This document shows, in pieces, positions 1 to 7,975 of a stretch of 24,467 nt of DNA. The stretch spans positions 1 to 24,467 of the forward strand of contig JAHIHJ010000294.1 of the NCBI GenBank assembly GCA_018899795.1, in the 5' to 3' direction. How positions within the stretch are numbered: the first letter of the stretch is position 1; each line of letters opens with the position of its first letter. The notes beneath the pieces are model-generated. The model did no database searches. It saw only the letters and a program-made list of their open reading frames with translations, and was not told the origin of the DNA. Origin of the DNA: Methanobacteriota archaeon (GTDB lineage Archaea > Halobacteriota > Methanosarcinia > Methanosarcinales > Methanoperedenaceae). A program made the translations under genes and the position numbers.

Positions 1-374
1 TGTGTGCTGGTGCTCGTGAAAACCCCGGCGACCTTGTTTATGAGCGCTCCTTTCTGCCACAGCCCACCGGTTTTATCGATGAAGTTCTTCATCTGGGAAC
101 TCATGTTGCCAAAACGCGTCGGAGTGCCGAATGCAATGCCATCAGCCCACTCAAGGTCTTCCATAGCAGCCATCGGGATGTCTTTGAGTTCTTCTTTTAC
201 TCCCTTCATGACATCGTTCCACTTATCTTTCGGGATAAGCTCATCAACCTGTCTTATCCTCACATCAGTGTCTGTAACGCCACTTGCACCATTTGCCACT
301 TCTTTTGCGAGTTTTGCAACATTCCCTGTCATGCTGTAAAATACAACAAGTACTCTGGTTTTTTCTTTTGACAC
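1..374 (-). CDS. WrbA-like NAD(P)H:quinone oxidoreductase / flavodoxin-fold protein (C-terminus cut by window edge)
   Basis: Reading the minus strand from a GTG at 374 gives about 124 residues of a flavodoxin-fold protein. It opens with a hydrophobic beta strand (RVLVVFYSMTGN) that carries the FMN phosphate-binding loop S-M-T-G-N, and later has the segment GIAFGTPTRFGNM followed by F-I-D-K-T-G, both typical of the WrbA family of FMN-dependent NAD(P)H:quinone oxidoreductases. Family members are about 190-200 residues, so roughly the last third lies outside the window. The internal ATG (the M of SMTG) would cut off the first beta strand, so GTG is preferred. It lies 51 bp downstream of the CoA-binding gene on the same strand and is probably cotranscribed. 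Family assignment is strong; the substrate in this organism is unknown. Confidence 0.85.
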   Translation of the reverse strand, partial: MSKEKTRVLVVFYSMTGNVAKLAKEVANGASGVTDTDVRIRQVDELIPKDKWNDVMKGVKEELKDIPMAAMEDLEWADGIAFGTPTRFGNMSSQMKNFIDKTGGLWQKGALINKVAGVFTSTST

Positions 375-425
375 AAAGTATCCCTGTCAATAATTGGAAC
401 GAAAAGTATATAACGATTAGCTTCG

Positions 426-815
426 TCACTTTTTCAGCTTCAGATACTCCTTTTTCATGCACCTGTCCATTACTACCTCAATCCCCGCTTCCCTTGCTTT
501 TGCCGCTGCTTCCTCGTTCACGATGCCTTCCTGCATCCACACCACCTTTGCTTTTATCGCGATGGCTTCATCCACGATAGGAGGAACAGCCTCAGGTCGC
601 CTGAAAATGTTCACCACGTCAACTTTAACAGGAATGGAAAGAAGGTCGGGGTAGCATTTTTTGCCTTCCCACTCTGTCAGGTTCGGATTTACAGGGATAA
701 TTTTGTATCCGTGCTCCTCCATGAATTTCGCCACAAAATTGCTCGGGCGCTCGGGATTATCGGAAATACCCACCACTGCTATTGTCTTAAAACCAAGAAT
801 ATTCTGGATAGACAT
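426..815 (-). CDS. CoA-binding domain protein (YccU-like)
   Basis: 129 residues, a complete single CoA_binding_2 Rossmann domain. Near the N-terminus is the nucleotide-loop pattern AVVGISDNPERPSN, then IIPVNP, then a segment with VDVVNIFRRPEAVPPIV, and late in the protein KVVWMQEGIVNEEAA and VMDRCMKKEY, which match the stand-alone CoA-binding proteins related to the N-terminal part of succinyl-CoA synthetase alpha. Such proteins bind CoA or acyl-CoA; a specific reaction is not established for the stand-alone forms. The start ATG follows the stop of the small ccmD-like gene by a single base, so the two are very likely cotranscribed, with the WrbA-like gene 51 bp further on. Confidence 0.9.
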   Translation of the reverse strand: MSIQNILGFKTIAVVGISDNPERPSNFVAKFMEEHGYKIIPVNPNLTEWEGKKCYPDLLSIPVKVDVVNIFRRPEAVPPIVDEAIAIKAKVVWMQEGIVNEEAAAKAREAGIEVVMDRCMKKEYLKLKK

Positions 816-816
816 A

Positions 817-939
817 TTATTTCAGGTTTTTCATGACATTGATCTCATCACTCAATGCCTTATGCATCCGTATAAGATTAAAAATATAAGCCATTAACAC
901 TACCCACACGATGGCGAATGCGGCATATAAATAACTCAT
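817..939 (-). CDS. ccmD: CcmD-like small heme-exporter protein (40 aa)
   Basis: A 40-residue reading frame on the minus strand, ATG at 939, TAA at 817-819. The product has one N-terminal membrane segment of about 20 residues (AAFAIVWVVLMAYIFNLI) followed by a short basic/charged cytoplasmic tail (RMHKALSDEINVMKNLK). This is the size, topology and composition of CcmD, which in the System I cytochrome c maturation pathway stabilises the CcmABC-heme-CcmE complex and helps release holo-CcmE. The stop is one base from the next start (815), a strong sign of an operon. There is a ccmE in the same window (23794). CcmD proteins are poorly conserved in sequence, so the call rests on length, topology and context. 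No clear ribosome-binding site is seen. Confidence 0.65.
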   Translation of the reverse strand: MSYLYAAFAIVWVVLMAYIFNLIRMHKALSDEINVMKNLK

Positions 940-993
940 ATTTGTTATTTAGTCATTCTATTACATAAAGGTTATTAACCTCAAAAATAATGC
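940..993. promoter_or_regulatory. Divergent promoter region between ccmD-like gene and ahbD
   Basis: 54 AT-rich bases separate the divergent starts at 939 (minus) and 994 (plus). They include TTATTAACC around 972-980 and several T/A runs that could be TATA elements, but no Shine-Dalgarno site at a useful distance for either gene. Transcripts with very short leaders are plausible. No operator is recognised. Confidence 0.35.
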
Positions 994-2061
994 GTGAACC
1001 TATTGAAAGAACATAATATAAAACCCCCCAGACTTATCGCTTGGGAACTCACCAACGCTTGCAACCTTGCATGCATCCACTGCAGAGCCTCTGCGATAAA
1101 AGATCCCGCACCTGATGAACTCTCCACAGCCCAGGCAAAACATTTTGTGGACGAACTGGTAGAGTACAAACCCATTATCATTCTTACTGGCGGCGAACCT
1201 CTTCTGCGCTCTGATGTTTATGAAATAGCAAAGTACGCTTCAGGTCACGGGCTGAGGGTCGTTCTTGCCACCAATGGAACCTTGCTCACACCCGATATTG
1301 TGAAAAGGTTGAAGGAAGTCGGCATCCAGCGCGTGAGTATCAGCATCGACGGCTCAACAAAAGAAACGCATGATATTTTCAGGGGCGAACCCGGCGCATT
1401 TGAGTCTGCCCTGCGCGGGATCGATATCCTGAAAAACGAAGGATTAAGCTTCCAGATAAACACCACTATCACAAAAAGGAATCTTACCCAGATCCCGAAT
1501 ATTTACGACCTTGCCATTGAACTTGGAGCCTCGGCGCTTCACATATTCCTGCTTGTCCCTACAGGAAGAGGTGAAGACATTGAATCAGATGAAATACCGC
1601 CAGAGGAATACGAACGCGTGCTCAACTGGTTCTATGATAAGAGCAAGAACTCACCCATCCAGTTAAAAGCCACCTGCGCCCCGCACTACTTCAGGATAAT
1701 GCGCCAGCGCGCAAAGGCAGAGGGCATCAGGATAACAAAGGAAACGCACGGGCTTGAAGCCATGACAAAAGGATGCCTGGGCGGCTCAGGGTTCTGCTTT
1801 GTATCAAGTACCGGGAATGTCCATCCCTGTGGGTACCTCCCTGCGCTTGCGGGGAACATCAGGCAAAAGCCTTTTAAGATGATATGGGAAAAATCAAAGG
1901 TTTTCAACGACCTTCGCGACCCAGGGATGCTAAAAGGCAAGTGTGGTGAGTGCGAGTACCGCGCTGTATGCGGGGGCTGCAGGGCGCGCGCTTACGCGTT
2001 AACCGGGGATTACCTGGATGAAGAGCCTTACTGTACATATGTTCCGCCTAAAAAGGTGTGA
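994..2061 (+). CDS. ahbD: AhbD, radical SAM heme synthase (Fe-coproporphyrin III decarboxylase)
   Basis: 355 residues. The radical SAM cluster motif C23-x3-C27-x2-C30 sits in [13 protein letters not shown], followed by a SAM-binding ILTGGEP. The C-terminal third has the Cys-rich auxiliary (SPASM/twitch) region: [10 protein letters not shown], then HPCGY, then [19 protein letters not shown] and a last YC. The N-terminal [10 protein letters not shown] and this layout match AhbD, which oxidatively decarboxylates two propionates of Fe-coproporphyrin III to vinyls, giving heme b in archaea and sulfate reducers. AhbC is a related enzyme but normally has a longer, different N-terminus, so AhbD is preferred. 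The stop overlaps the region of the ahbA start. GTG at 994 is used; an ATG at 990 is in a frame that stops at once. Confidence 0.9.
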   Translation: MNLLKEHNIKPPRLIAWELTNACNLACIHCRASAIKDPAPDELSTAQAKHFVDELVEYKPIIILTGGEPLLRSDVYEIAKYASGHGLRVVLATNGTLLTPDIVKRLKEVGIQRVSISIDGSTKETHDIFRGEPGAFESALRGIDILKNEGLSFQINTTITKRNLTQIPNIYDLAIELGASALHIFLLVPTGRGEDIESDEIPPEEYERVLNWFYDKSKNSPIQLKATCAPHYFRIMRQRAKAEGIRITKETHGLEAMTKGCLGGSGFCFVSSTGNVHPCGYLPALAGNIRQKPFKMIWEKSKVFNDLRDPGMLKGKCGECEYRAVCGGCRARAYALTGDYLDEEPYCTYVPPKKV

Positions 2062-2066
2062 TAATA

Positions 2067-2540
2067 TTGAGTACATCAAACAGTAAGATCTCACTGGATG
2101 AGACAGATAAAAAGATACTGAACGCTATCCAGCTTGATTTTCCGCTTGTGCATAGACCTTTCATGCAGCTCGCAGAAGGGCTGGATTTAAAAGAGGAAGA
2201 GGTAATAGAGCGCATAAAGCGCCTGCAGGCAGAAGGGGCGATCAGGCGCATTGGTCCCATAATCAGCACGAAGAAGACCGGTGGGGTAAGCACGCTTGTT
2301 GCATTGAAAGCGCCTTCTGACAGGGTGGATGAAGTCGCGCAGATAATAAACGGATACGACGAGGTGTCACATAACTACCTTAGACCAGATGAATATAATA
2401 TCTGGTTCACGTTATCAGCTGAGAGTGAGGATAGGATGCAGGAGATATTGAGTGAGATCGCAGAGAGGACGGGGTGCGAGGTCATGAACCTGCCCACGAA
2501 GAGGCTGTTCAAGATAGGCGTGAAGTTCAATATTAAATAA
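2067..2540 (+). CDS. ahbA: AhbA, siroheme decarboxylase subunit
   Basis: About 157 residues of an Lrp/AsnC-like protein: an N-terminal winged helix-turn-helix ([16 protein letters not shown] ... [15 protein letters not shown], then AIRRIGPI) and a C-terminal ligand-binding ferredoxin-like domain with [16 protein letters not shown]. The Y-N-I/L-W-F-T-L segment is characteristic of AhbA, which with AhbB removes two acetate carboxyls of siroheme to give 12,18-didecarboxysiroheme. It lies directly behind ahbD, consistent with one pathway. The start is set at TTG 2067 because AAAGGTG (2053-2058 or so) is then a Shine-Dalgarno at 8 bases; GTG 2058 is an in-frame alternative that would overlap that site and the ahbD stop. 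The partner ahbB is 18 kb away at 20968. Confidence 0.88.
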   Translation: MSTSNSKISLDETDKKILNAIQLDFPLVHRPFMQLAEGLDLKEEEVIERIKRLQAEGAIRRIGPIISTKKTGGVSTLVALKAPSDRVDEVAQIINGYDEVSHNYLRPDEYNIWFTLSAESEDRMQEILSEIAERTGCEVMNLPTKRLFKIGVKFNIK

Positions 2541-2543
2541 CTA

Positions 2544-2551
2544 TTTTTTTT
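2544..2551 (+). terminator. Poly-T terminator after ahbA
   Basis: A run of eight T begins four bases after the ahbA stop. Archaeal transcription commonly ends at such U-tracts without a hairpin. It lies in the 35-base gap between convergent genes. Confidence 0.5.
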
Positions 2552-2575
2552 CATCAGATATCTGGAAGGTAACCG

Positions 2576-4766
2576 TTAAACATTCTTAACACTCCCTGAT
2601 ATCGTTCCCGTGGGCTTCTTGACAAGTTCAATATCCTGCACCACTTCGGAAACCTGCACCTCAACCATAACAGAACTATTCACATAGTACTTTGGATCAC
2701 TTTCTGCGGTCAGAATGTACGAACCTGAATCCAACAGGAGAGAATAGAACCCAGTTTCATTCGCAGTCGCTGTTATGCTTGTGTTCGTAGTAACCTTTGC
2801 ATAAGGGATGACTTCTTGAGTGGAATAATCCAACACAGTGCCGTTGATGTAGCTGCTTGCCCCTGTTTGTGGAGTGGACTTATCGATCTTCACTTCCATA
2901 GACGTCTTCAGTTCTTCTGTATTGCCGAGATTGTCAATGCTGTAATATGATATATCGAAAACGCCATCATCTGAAATTAATACAGTGTTCCCTTCTGTAA
3001 ATCCCTCTTCAAGCCCGAGTATACCCGAAAGCCATGAAACAAATGATCCTAATGGGGACATTGAAACTTGAGTCACTTTATAGTATGTAGTATTCACCCC
3101 AGAGCCGTTATCTATCGCTGAAAGATTTATCGTCACATTGGAGTTGTGCCATAACCCGTCCGCATCATCAGTTGTGGATGGAGACGTCATGTCGAGTTTC
3201 GCCAATGCGCTCTTGCGCGATTCAATATTACCTGCATAATCCATGCTGTAATATTCTATCGTATGCACGCCTTCTTCTATGAAATTGAGTGTTACATTCC
3301 CGATAGAATTGTTCTCTGTTCCATCTACAATATAATACAGGAAAGCCACTCCTGAAAAGCTGTCAGAAGCTGTAAGGTTCAGAGCGACAGCAGTGGAGTG
3401 CCACAGGTTATCAGCATCATCATATGTTGAGGGGGGCGCTGTATCGATCTTGACCTGATTCACCGTGGTTCTTACATCTTCGGCATTCCCCACATTGTCC
3501 ACGCTGAAGTACCTTATGGTATATATTCTGTCCTTTGAAAGATGGATCACGTTCCCGATAGGTGAATTCATTCCCGGAAGCGTTCCATCCACAGTGTAAT
3601 AAGTAGCTTCGACACCAGTGTCCATGTCAACTGCGGTCAATGTGACGGTTACGCTGGAATTGTGCCACGCTCCACCCACATCGTCTGTCGTCATGGGGGG
3701 CGTGGTTTCTGCGGAAAGATTCCAGTAGGTGAATGCGTATATGTTCCCATTATTATTCCCAAGGATAAGTTCCTTGTTCCCATCCCTTTCCAGATCTGTG
3801 ATAAGCGCGGAGGAGAAGTAATCGATCGCCCCTGAGACCTTCTGCCGCTCAAGGAGCGCTCCGGTACGATCCCAGATGTAAATGTAATTGTATATATCCC
3901 CGCCAGCAATCTCAATATTTCCATCGCGGTTCAGGTCACCCAGGGCAATATTGCTCGATATCCTTCCCGTGGAAGAGAATTCCTGCAGTGAGCCGTTGCT
4001 TATTATATATATTTTCTTATCAATATTTGAAGCTATCACCACATCATTAATACCATCCCTGTCCACATCGCCTATGGCTGGAACCGCAGTGTTGCTGTTT
4101 ATGCCGAATCTATAAAGCTCGTTCCCGTATCCGTCGAATATATAGACACCGCCTGAGGAGACTGCTACTATCTCCATTTTTCCATCTCTGTTCAGGTCAC
4201 CGACGGCTGCGTTCCTGGCATCCCCCCCAAGAAGTTTTGACCACAGGACAGTTCCCTGCTATATCAAACGCGTGTAATCCTGAAAAATTCATTATTGTGT
4301 CAAAATAGGTTCCTGGCGCCGCTCCGGTCAGGATAATTCCGTCAAGCGTGACTGAAGGTGCGGAGATAAGAAGATATTTTTCAACCAGCATATCGACCAA
4401 CTTGTTGCCTTCCGGATTCCATATATAAAAAGTCGGATCTGAATAGTAGGGGTTGCCGTAAGTCAGTACCTCGAGCTTGCTATCTCCAGTGAAATTCCGG
4501 ATAACGGGAGTTCTTGCATAATCATGCATGCTTGTTCCGCTAACGTTCTCCCATTTCAGCGCGCCTGTATCGCTAAACACTTTTACCGTACGGTTCTCAG
4601 GCGCTGCTATTATCTCAAGTACCCCGTCCCCTTCAAGGTCAGCAGCGACCAGGTTCACTCTCAGATTGTAACCTGCATAGACAGGAAATCCTTCATGTAT
4701 TTCTAACTGCGCTGTTGATGGCAGGATCAAGAGCATAATTGATAAAAATAAAAAAATTCCCTTCAT
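2576..4766 (-). pseudogene. Secreted FG-GAP / OmpL47-like repeat protein, broken by a +1 shift in a G7 run
   Basis: ATG at 4766 with GAGGAG eight bases upstream; it overlaps the cytochrome stop as ATGA. The product starts with a signal peptide (MKGIFLFLSIMLLILPSTAQ). FG-GAP/VCBS propeller repeats follow (ADLEGDG, GDLNRDG, GDVDRDGIND, TDLERDG), then three extracellular beta repeats of about 85-100 residues (each TxPPxTxDDxxxxWHNS ... YYxVDG ... SVDNxGN) resembling OmpL47-type or chitobiase-C-terminal-like domains, then a carboxypeptidase-regulatory-like fold. At 4222-4228 there are seven C (G7 on the coding strand). Taking one away joins the two frames as TSWGDARNAAVGDLNRDG, restoring a perfect propeller repeat and an open frame of about 729 residues. 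The final GTISGSVKNV looks like the start of another domain cut short. Either a real mutation, a contingency locus, or a sequencing error. Confidence 0.8.
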
Positions 4767-5230
4767 CTCGTACACTCCTCGCATGGCGGCGGATTATGAC
4801 AGCCAATTACATAACATGCGCTACCTCCAATGATTAATCCCATATTTATGTCGTGATTCGTTATGCTCACTGAAGGATTGGAGTTATGGCATGAACTCTG
4901 GCACTCCGTTTCCATGCTGGCCATATTACTGTGGTTAAGAGGCAAAGGAACAGCATTGCCGTAATCCATTCCACTTAATCCCCCCTGCCCTCCGACCGCG
5001 TGGCATAGTTTGCACCTGAACTTGGTAAGATTGGTCTTTATGAGGTCTCCCCTGATGGAATAATAGGAGGCATTTGCTTCACCGACGCGGGGATAAGAGC
5101 CGTATGATACATTGATCACAGGTACCATACTGTTCTCATGACATTCAAAGCATCCTTTGCTTGAATTGAAAATCTTATCGCCAATGAAGGATTTCCCTGC
5201 ATAATGCTGATAAATCTTTGTAGCCCATAT
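4763..5230 (-). pseudogene. Multiheme c-type cytochrome, N-terminus lost to IS insertion
   Basis: About 155 residues of chromosomal origin remain, with heme-attachment motifs CFECH and CKLCH (CxxCH), CQSSCH (Cx3CH) and CYVIGCH (Cx4CH). A last CEEC has no His. Extra His residues (NHSN, NHDIN) could serve as distal ligands. The reading frame runs upstream into the left end of the IS, and no signal peptide is present, so the beginning of the gene is missing and the fragment would not be exported. The end overlaps the next gene start by ATGA, indicating that it was translationally coupled to the secreted FG-GAP protein; the pair may have formed an extracellular electron-transfer unit (inference). 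Confidence 0.8.
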
Positions 5231-6854
5231 ATAGACTACATATGGCCAAAACAAGAATTAAACGTGGAAATAAAACTTATGTCTATGAACGCAAAAATTA
5301 CCGTGAAAATGGTAAAGTAAAACATGGTAAAGCTGAATATTTAGGAATTGAAGAAATTGTCGATGGGAAACTCCAGATAACTCCACCAAAAAAACGACAA
5401 AAGGATTTTACAATCACTCAAACAGAAAGATATGGCGACATTGCAATTCTCTACACTTTATTAAGTAAATTTGGCATAATCCAACTTTTAGACGAGTTAA
5501 TTCCAAGAAGGGGACTTCCAGTGGGAGATGTTCTATCATCGCTTGCAATAAATCATATAATCGATAGAGAATCAAATTCCATGTTTTCAAAATGGTACCA
5601 GGATACTTCTTTAGAACAATTCACAAAAATTCCTTCCAGCAAATTAAATTCCACGAATCTTGGCGAAGTTATGAGTTCCGTTAAAAAGTTAGTTCCAGAA
5701 GGCATAGTTGACGTTTGTATCCAAATATTCGATAAAATAAAACATCTGGAAACAGGTTCATCCGCATTGCTTTATGACATTACCTCGACATATTTCTATG
5801 CAACAAGAATTCCCAAAGTTCGTTTTGGACACAATAAAGATGAGAATGATCAGACTCAGATAAATATTTCATTAGTAGTCACGAAGAACTTAGGATTACC
5901 AATCTTTTTTAGAACATATGAAGGAAATATATCCGATGTAACCACGATCAAGCAACTCATTATTGATATCAAAAGAATCCAGTTTCAAATTGAAGCAATC
6001 GTCCTTGATAGAGGCATGACATCAAGAACAAATGTGCAAGCTCTTGCTGCTGATAATATCAAAATAATAGGTGGTATCCCTTTAACTTCCAATGAAGCGA
6101 AAAAGATCGTTGAAGAATGTGATATATCAGAAAAAAATGAGTTAATACGGCCATCAGGACTTGTTTATTATGAAGATAAGCGAAGAACATTATTTGATGT
6201 AGATGGAAGAAACATTGTTTGTTTTAATCATACTGATCTTGAGCAAGAACGTTCTATCAGATTGAAAAAAATAGCAATAGCAGAAGACAAAGTGGACCTA
6301 ATTTTGAAGTCAGATGCATGCAATAAGAATTCAGACTGCATGGAAACAGAAATTAAAACTGCTATTAAAGGGGTTTCTGATTATTTTATTGTCAAAAATG
6401 AAGGTGGAAAGGTTGCCATAGTTCCTGATGAGGGAGCTCGAAAGAGTGCCCGGCTTCGTGATGGAAAATGCTTGATTTTTACCACCGATTTTGAGAAACC
6501 TGCCTCAGAGGTGATTATACAATACTTTGGAAAAGATGATATTGAAAAGATTTTTAATTGTTTCAAAAGCTGGCTTGAAATGCAACCAGTCAGGCATTTT
6601 GATGAAGGGCATATTGATGTTTATATTTTCATATGTTATCTTGCTTATCTGGCTATAGCATTGTATAAAAAACAAATAAGTGCTGATGGTTGGGAGGGAG
6701 TGAAAGAGGGTTTGGAGGAAATGGGAAGAATCAGAAAAACCACACTCAATGTGGGAGGAGAGAATATTGAAAAGTTTACAGTTTTCACGAAAGAACAAAA
6801 AGAGATTTTAAAAAAGTTGGGTTTGGAAGAGGAACTATTTCAGATGTAGCCTAT
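5231..6854 (+). mobile_element. IS1634/IS4-superfamily insertion sequence
   Basis: About 1.6 kb with a single transposase gene. Short imperfect terminal inverted repeats: left ATAGACTACATATG (5231-5244) and right, read on the minus strand from 6854, ATAGGCTACATCTG (12 of 14 match). The repeats overlap the start and the stop codon of the transposase. The element is distinctly more AT-rich than its neighbours. No direct target repeat is visible (left flank GCCCATAT, right flank GAAACCCT), and the two flanks belong to different genes, so the element has probably taken part in a deletion or recombination. Ends are estimated and may be off by several bases. Confidence 0.8.
5242..6849 (+). CDS. IS1634-family DDE transposase
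   Basis: 535 residues, full length for the family. DDE residues can be placed: D179 in YDITSTYF, D256 in VLDRGMTS, and E435 in the IS4-type signature Y-x2-K-x3-E-x6-K (YFGKDDIEKIFNCFK), in which the usual Arg is Lys. The N-terminal part is basic, as expected for terminal-repeat binding, and the last part has the hydrophobic segment (YIFICYLAYLAIALYKK) common in this family. Uninterrupted, so possibly active. There is no Shine-Dalgarno; the start ATG lies inside the left inverted repeat with the AT-rich TATATAG just ahead. Confidence 0.92.
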   Translation: MAKTRIKRGNKTYVYERKNYRENGKVKHGKAEYLGIEEIVDGKLQITPPKKRQKDFTITQTERYGDIAILYTLLSKFGIIQLLDELIPRRGLPVGDVLSSLAINHIIDRESNSMFSKWYQDTSLEQFTKIPSSKLNSTNLGEVMSSVKKLVPEGIVDVCIQIFDKIKHLETGSSALLYDITSTYFYATRIPKVRFGHNKDENDQTQINISLVVTKNLGLPIFFRTYEGNISDVTTIKQLIIDIKRIQFQIEAIVLDRGMTSRTNVQALAADNIKIIGGIPLTSNEAKKIVEECDISEKNELIRPSGLVYYEDKRRTLFDVDGRNIVCFNHTDLEQERSIRLKKIAIAEDKVDLILKSDACNKNSDCMETEIKTAIKGVSDYFIVKNEGGKVAIVPDEGARKSARLRDGKCLIFTTDFEKPASEVIIQYFGKDDIEKIFNCFKSWLEMQPVRHFDEGHIDVYIFICYLAYLAIALYKKQISADGWEGVKEGLEEMGRIRKTTLNVGGENIEKFTVFTKEQKEILKKLGLEEELFQM

Positions 6855-7195
6855 GAAACCCTGAAGGTCAGGTCAAATATCCTGTGAAAAAAAGAATACG
6901 GCTGCGGCAGTATGGTGAATAATGGTATAAGGAGGAGAGCATATGCGCCAAGTGCGATCTCAACGAACGCAAATAATCTTACAGGATTGGGACTCCTGTC
7001 GGCGCGCCTGCCAAGTACGAAGCTTCCGACGACAAGTCCTGCCATGAAGCACGCCAGTACGGTTCCGATGGCGTAAACGGATGTACCGAATACATATGAG
7101 AGGTTTTTCGTCCAGCTTATCTGGTATATAAGCGCCGCCATATTTGAGAGCGCGAACACTAACAGGATAAGCCTTACTTTTTTCACATTTTGCAT
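6851..7195 (-). pseudogene. N-terminal fragment of spermidine-synthase-like membrane protein, truncated by the IS
   Basis: 114 residues. It begins with three membrane segments separated by short loops. The first loop motif YQISWTKNLSYVFGTSVYAIGTVLACFMAGLVVGS followed by GRRADRS is typical of the integral membrane (MFS-like) N-terminal region of fused spermidine-synthase-like proteins; the cytoplasmic aminopropyltransferase-like domain that should follow is missing. The stop codon is supplied by the right inverted repeat of the IS, and the last few residues (FRVS) are at the junction. The remaining gene is not found on the other side of the IS, where a cytochrome fragment lies instead. Confidence 0.75.
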
Positions 7196-7300
7196 TTTTC
7201 TTTCAGTTTATTGATGTGTGCTTGACCTATATAAACCCAGAGATTTTATCCGGAGTAAAACCAAAACAATTATAACAAACATTCACATTAACCGATAACA
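7196..7300. promoter_or_regulatory. Divergent promoter region upstream of the DsbA-like gene
   Basis: 105 AT-rich bases between divergent starts. CCTATATAAACC near 7226-7237 is a good TATA-like element usable on either strand, and AATTATAAC near 7268-7276 lies about 25-30 bases before the DsbA-like ATG and would give a near-leaderless transcript. No ribosome-binding site is obvious. Confidence 0.4.
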
Positions 7301-7975
7301 ATGTCAAAAAAGAAGCGCATGCCACCACCGAAAAAATCCAGCAGGACAATGATCTATGCAGGTATCGCATTGCTTGTAATTATCACAGCAGTCGCATATA
7401 TATCTTCAGATCGACCGGCTGAATTCCTCACTGATGCATATTCATTCGAGAGCCCAGCGCCAGTACAAAGCACAGGTGCATTTTCGTCGCTTGATGTAAA
7501 TCCCTCTGAACCTGGTAAAGTAAGGATCGTTGAATTTATGAAATTCGATTGTGATCATTGCTATGATCTGAATAAAGAAATGCCGCAGATACTGAAGAAT
7601 TATGGTGATAGAGTTGAGATCATTTATGTTCCCATTTCTTTCCAGGGACAGTCCAGAAAGAGCATAGAAGCTTACCTCATCGCAAAAGAGATGGGTAAAG
7701 GAAAAGAGATGCGTGATGCTATGTTCCACGCAAGATTCGAGAGCAACAGGGATGTAATGGGAAGCATGCTGGTAATTAAGGATGTTGCGGCAAGCATCGG
7801 TCTTGGACCTGACTTCAATTCCAAACTAGAAAATGGGTATGCCGAAAAAGCTGCTCTTAAGAATAATGCTTATGCGGGTATGTACAAGATCGAGGGGACA
7901 CCGACTGTACTTATCAATGGAAAAGAGGCAAACGTTCCTGATATCAATGCAACCATTTCATCGATCCTGGGTTAA
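7301..7975 (+). CDS. Membrane-anchored DsbA/thioredoxin-fold protein
   Basis: 224 residues. A basic N-terminus (MSKKKRMPPPKK) is followed by one membrane segment at about 18-34 without a clear cleavage site, so the protein is probably anchored and faces outward. The thioredoxin fold has the active-site C84-D-H-C87 in FMKFDCDHCYDL and the cis-proline loop GTP201T. A helical insert lies between them, as in DsbA/DsbG-type proteins. Expected role: thiol-disulfide exchange on extracytoplasmic proteins, possibly keeping apocytochrome c cysteines reduced. The gene converges with the CcdA-fusion gene; their stops share the palindrome TTAA at 7972-7975, placing two thiol-redox genes tail to tail. Confidence 0.88.
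   Translation: MSKKKRMPPPKKSSRTMIYAGIALLVIITAVAYISSDRPAEFLTDAYSFESPAPVQSTGAFSSLDVNPSEPGKVRIVEFMKFDCDHCYDLNKEMPQILKNYGDRVEIIYVPISFQGQSRKSIEAYLIAKEMGKGKEMRDAMFHARFESNRDVMGSMLVIKDVAASIGLGPDFNSKLENGYAEKAALKNNAYAGMYKIEGTPTVLINGKEANVPDINATISSILG

Noticed and set aside
4..339. 111-residue plus-strand frame at the window start
   Set aside because: The minus strand encodes a good WrbA-like flavoprotein over the same bases.
5231..6854. Composite transposon carrying neighbouring genes
   Set aside because: Only one copy of the IS is in the window and no second pair of ends was found.
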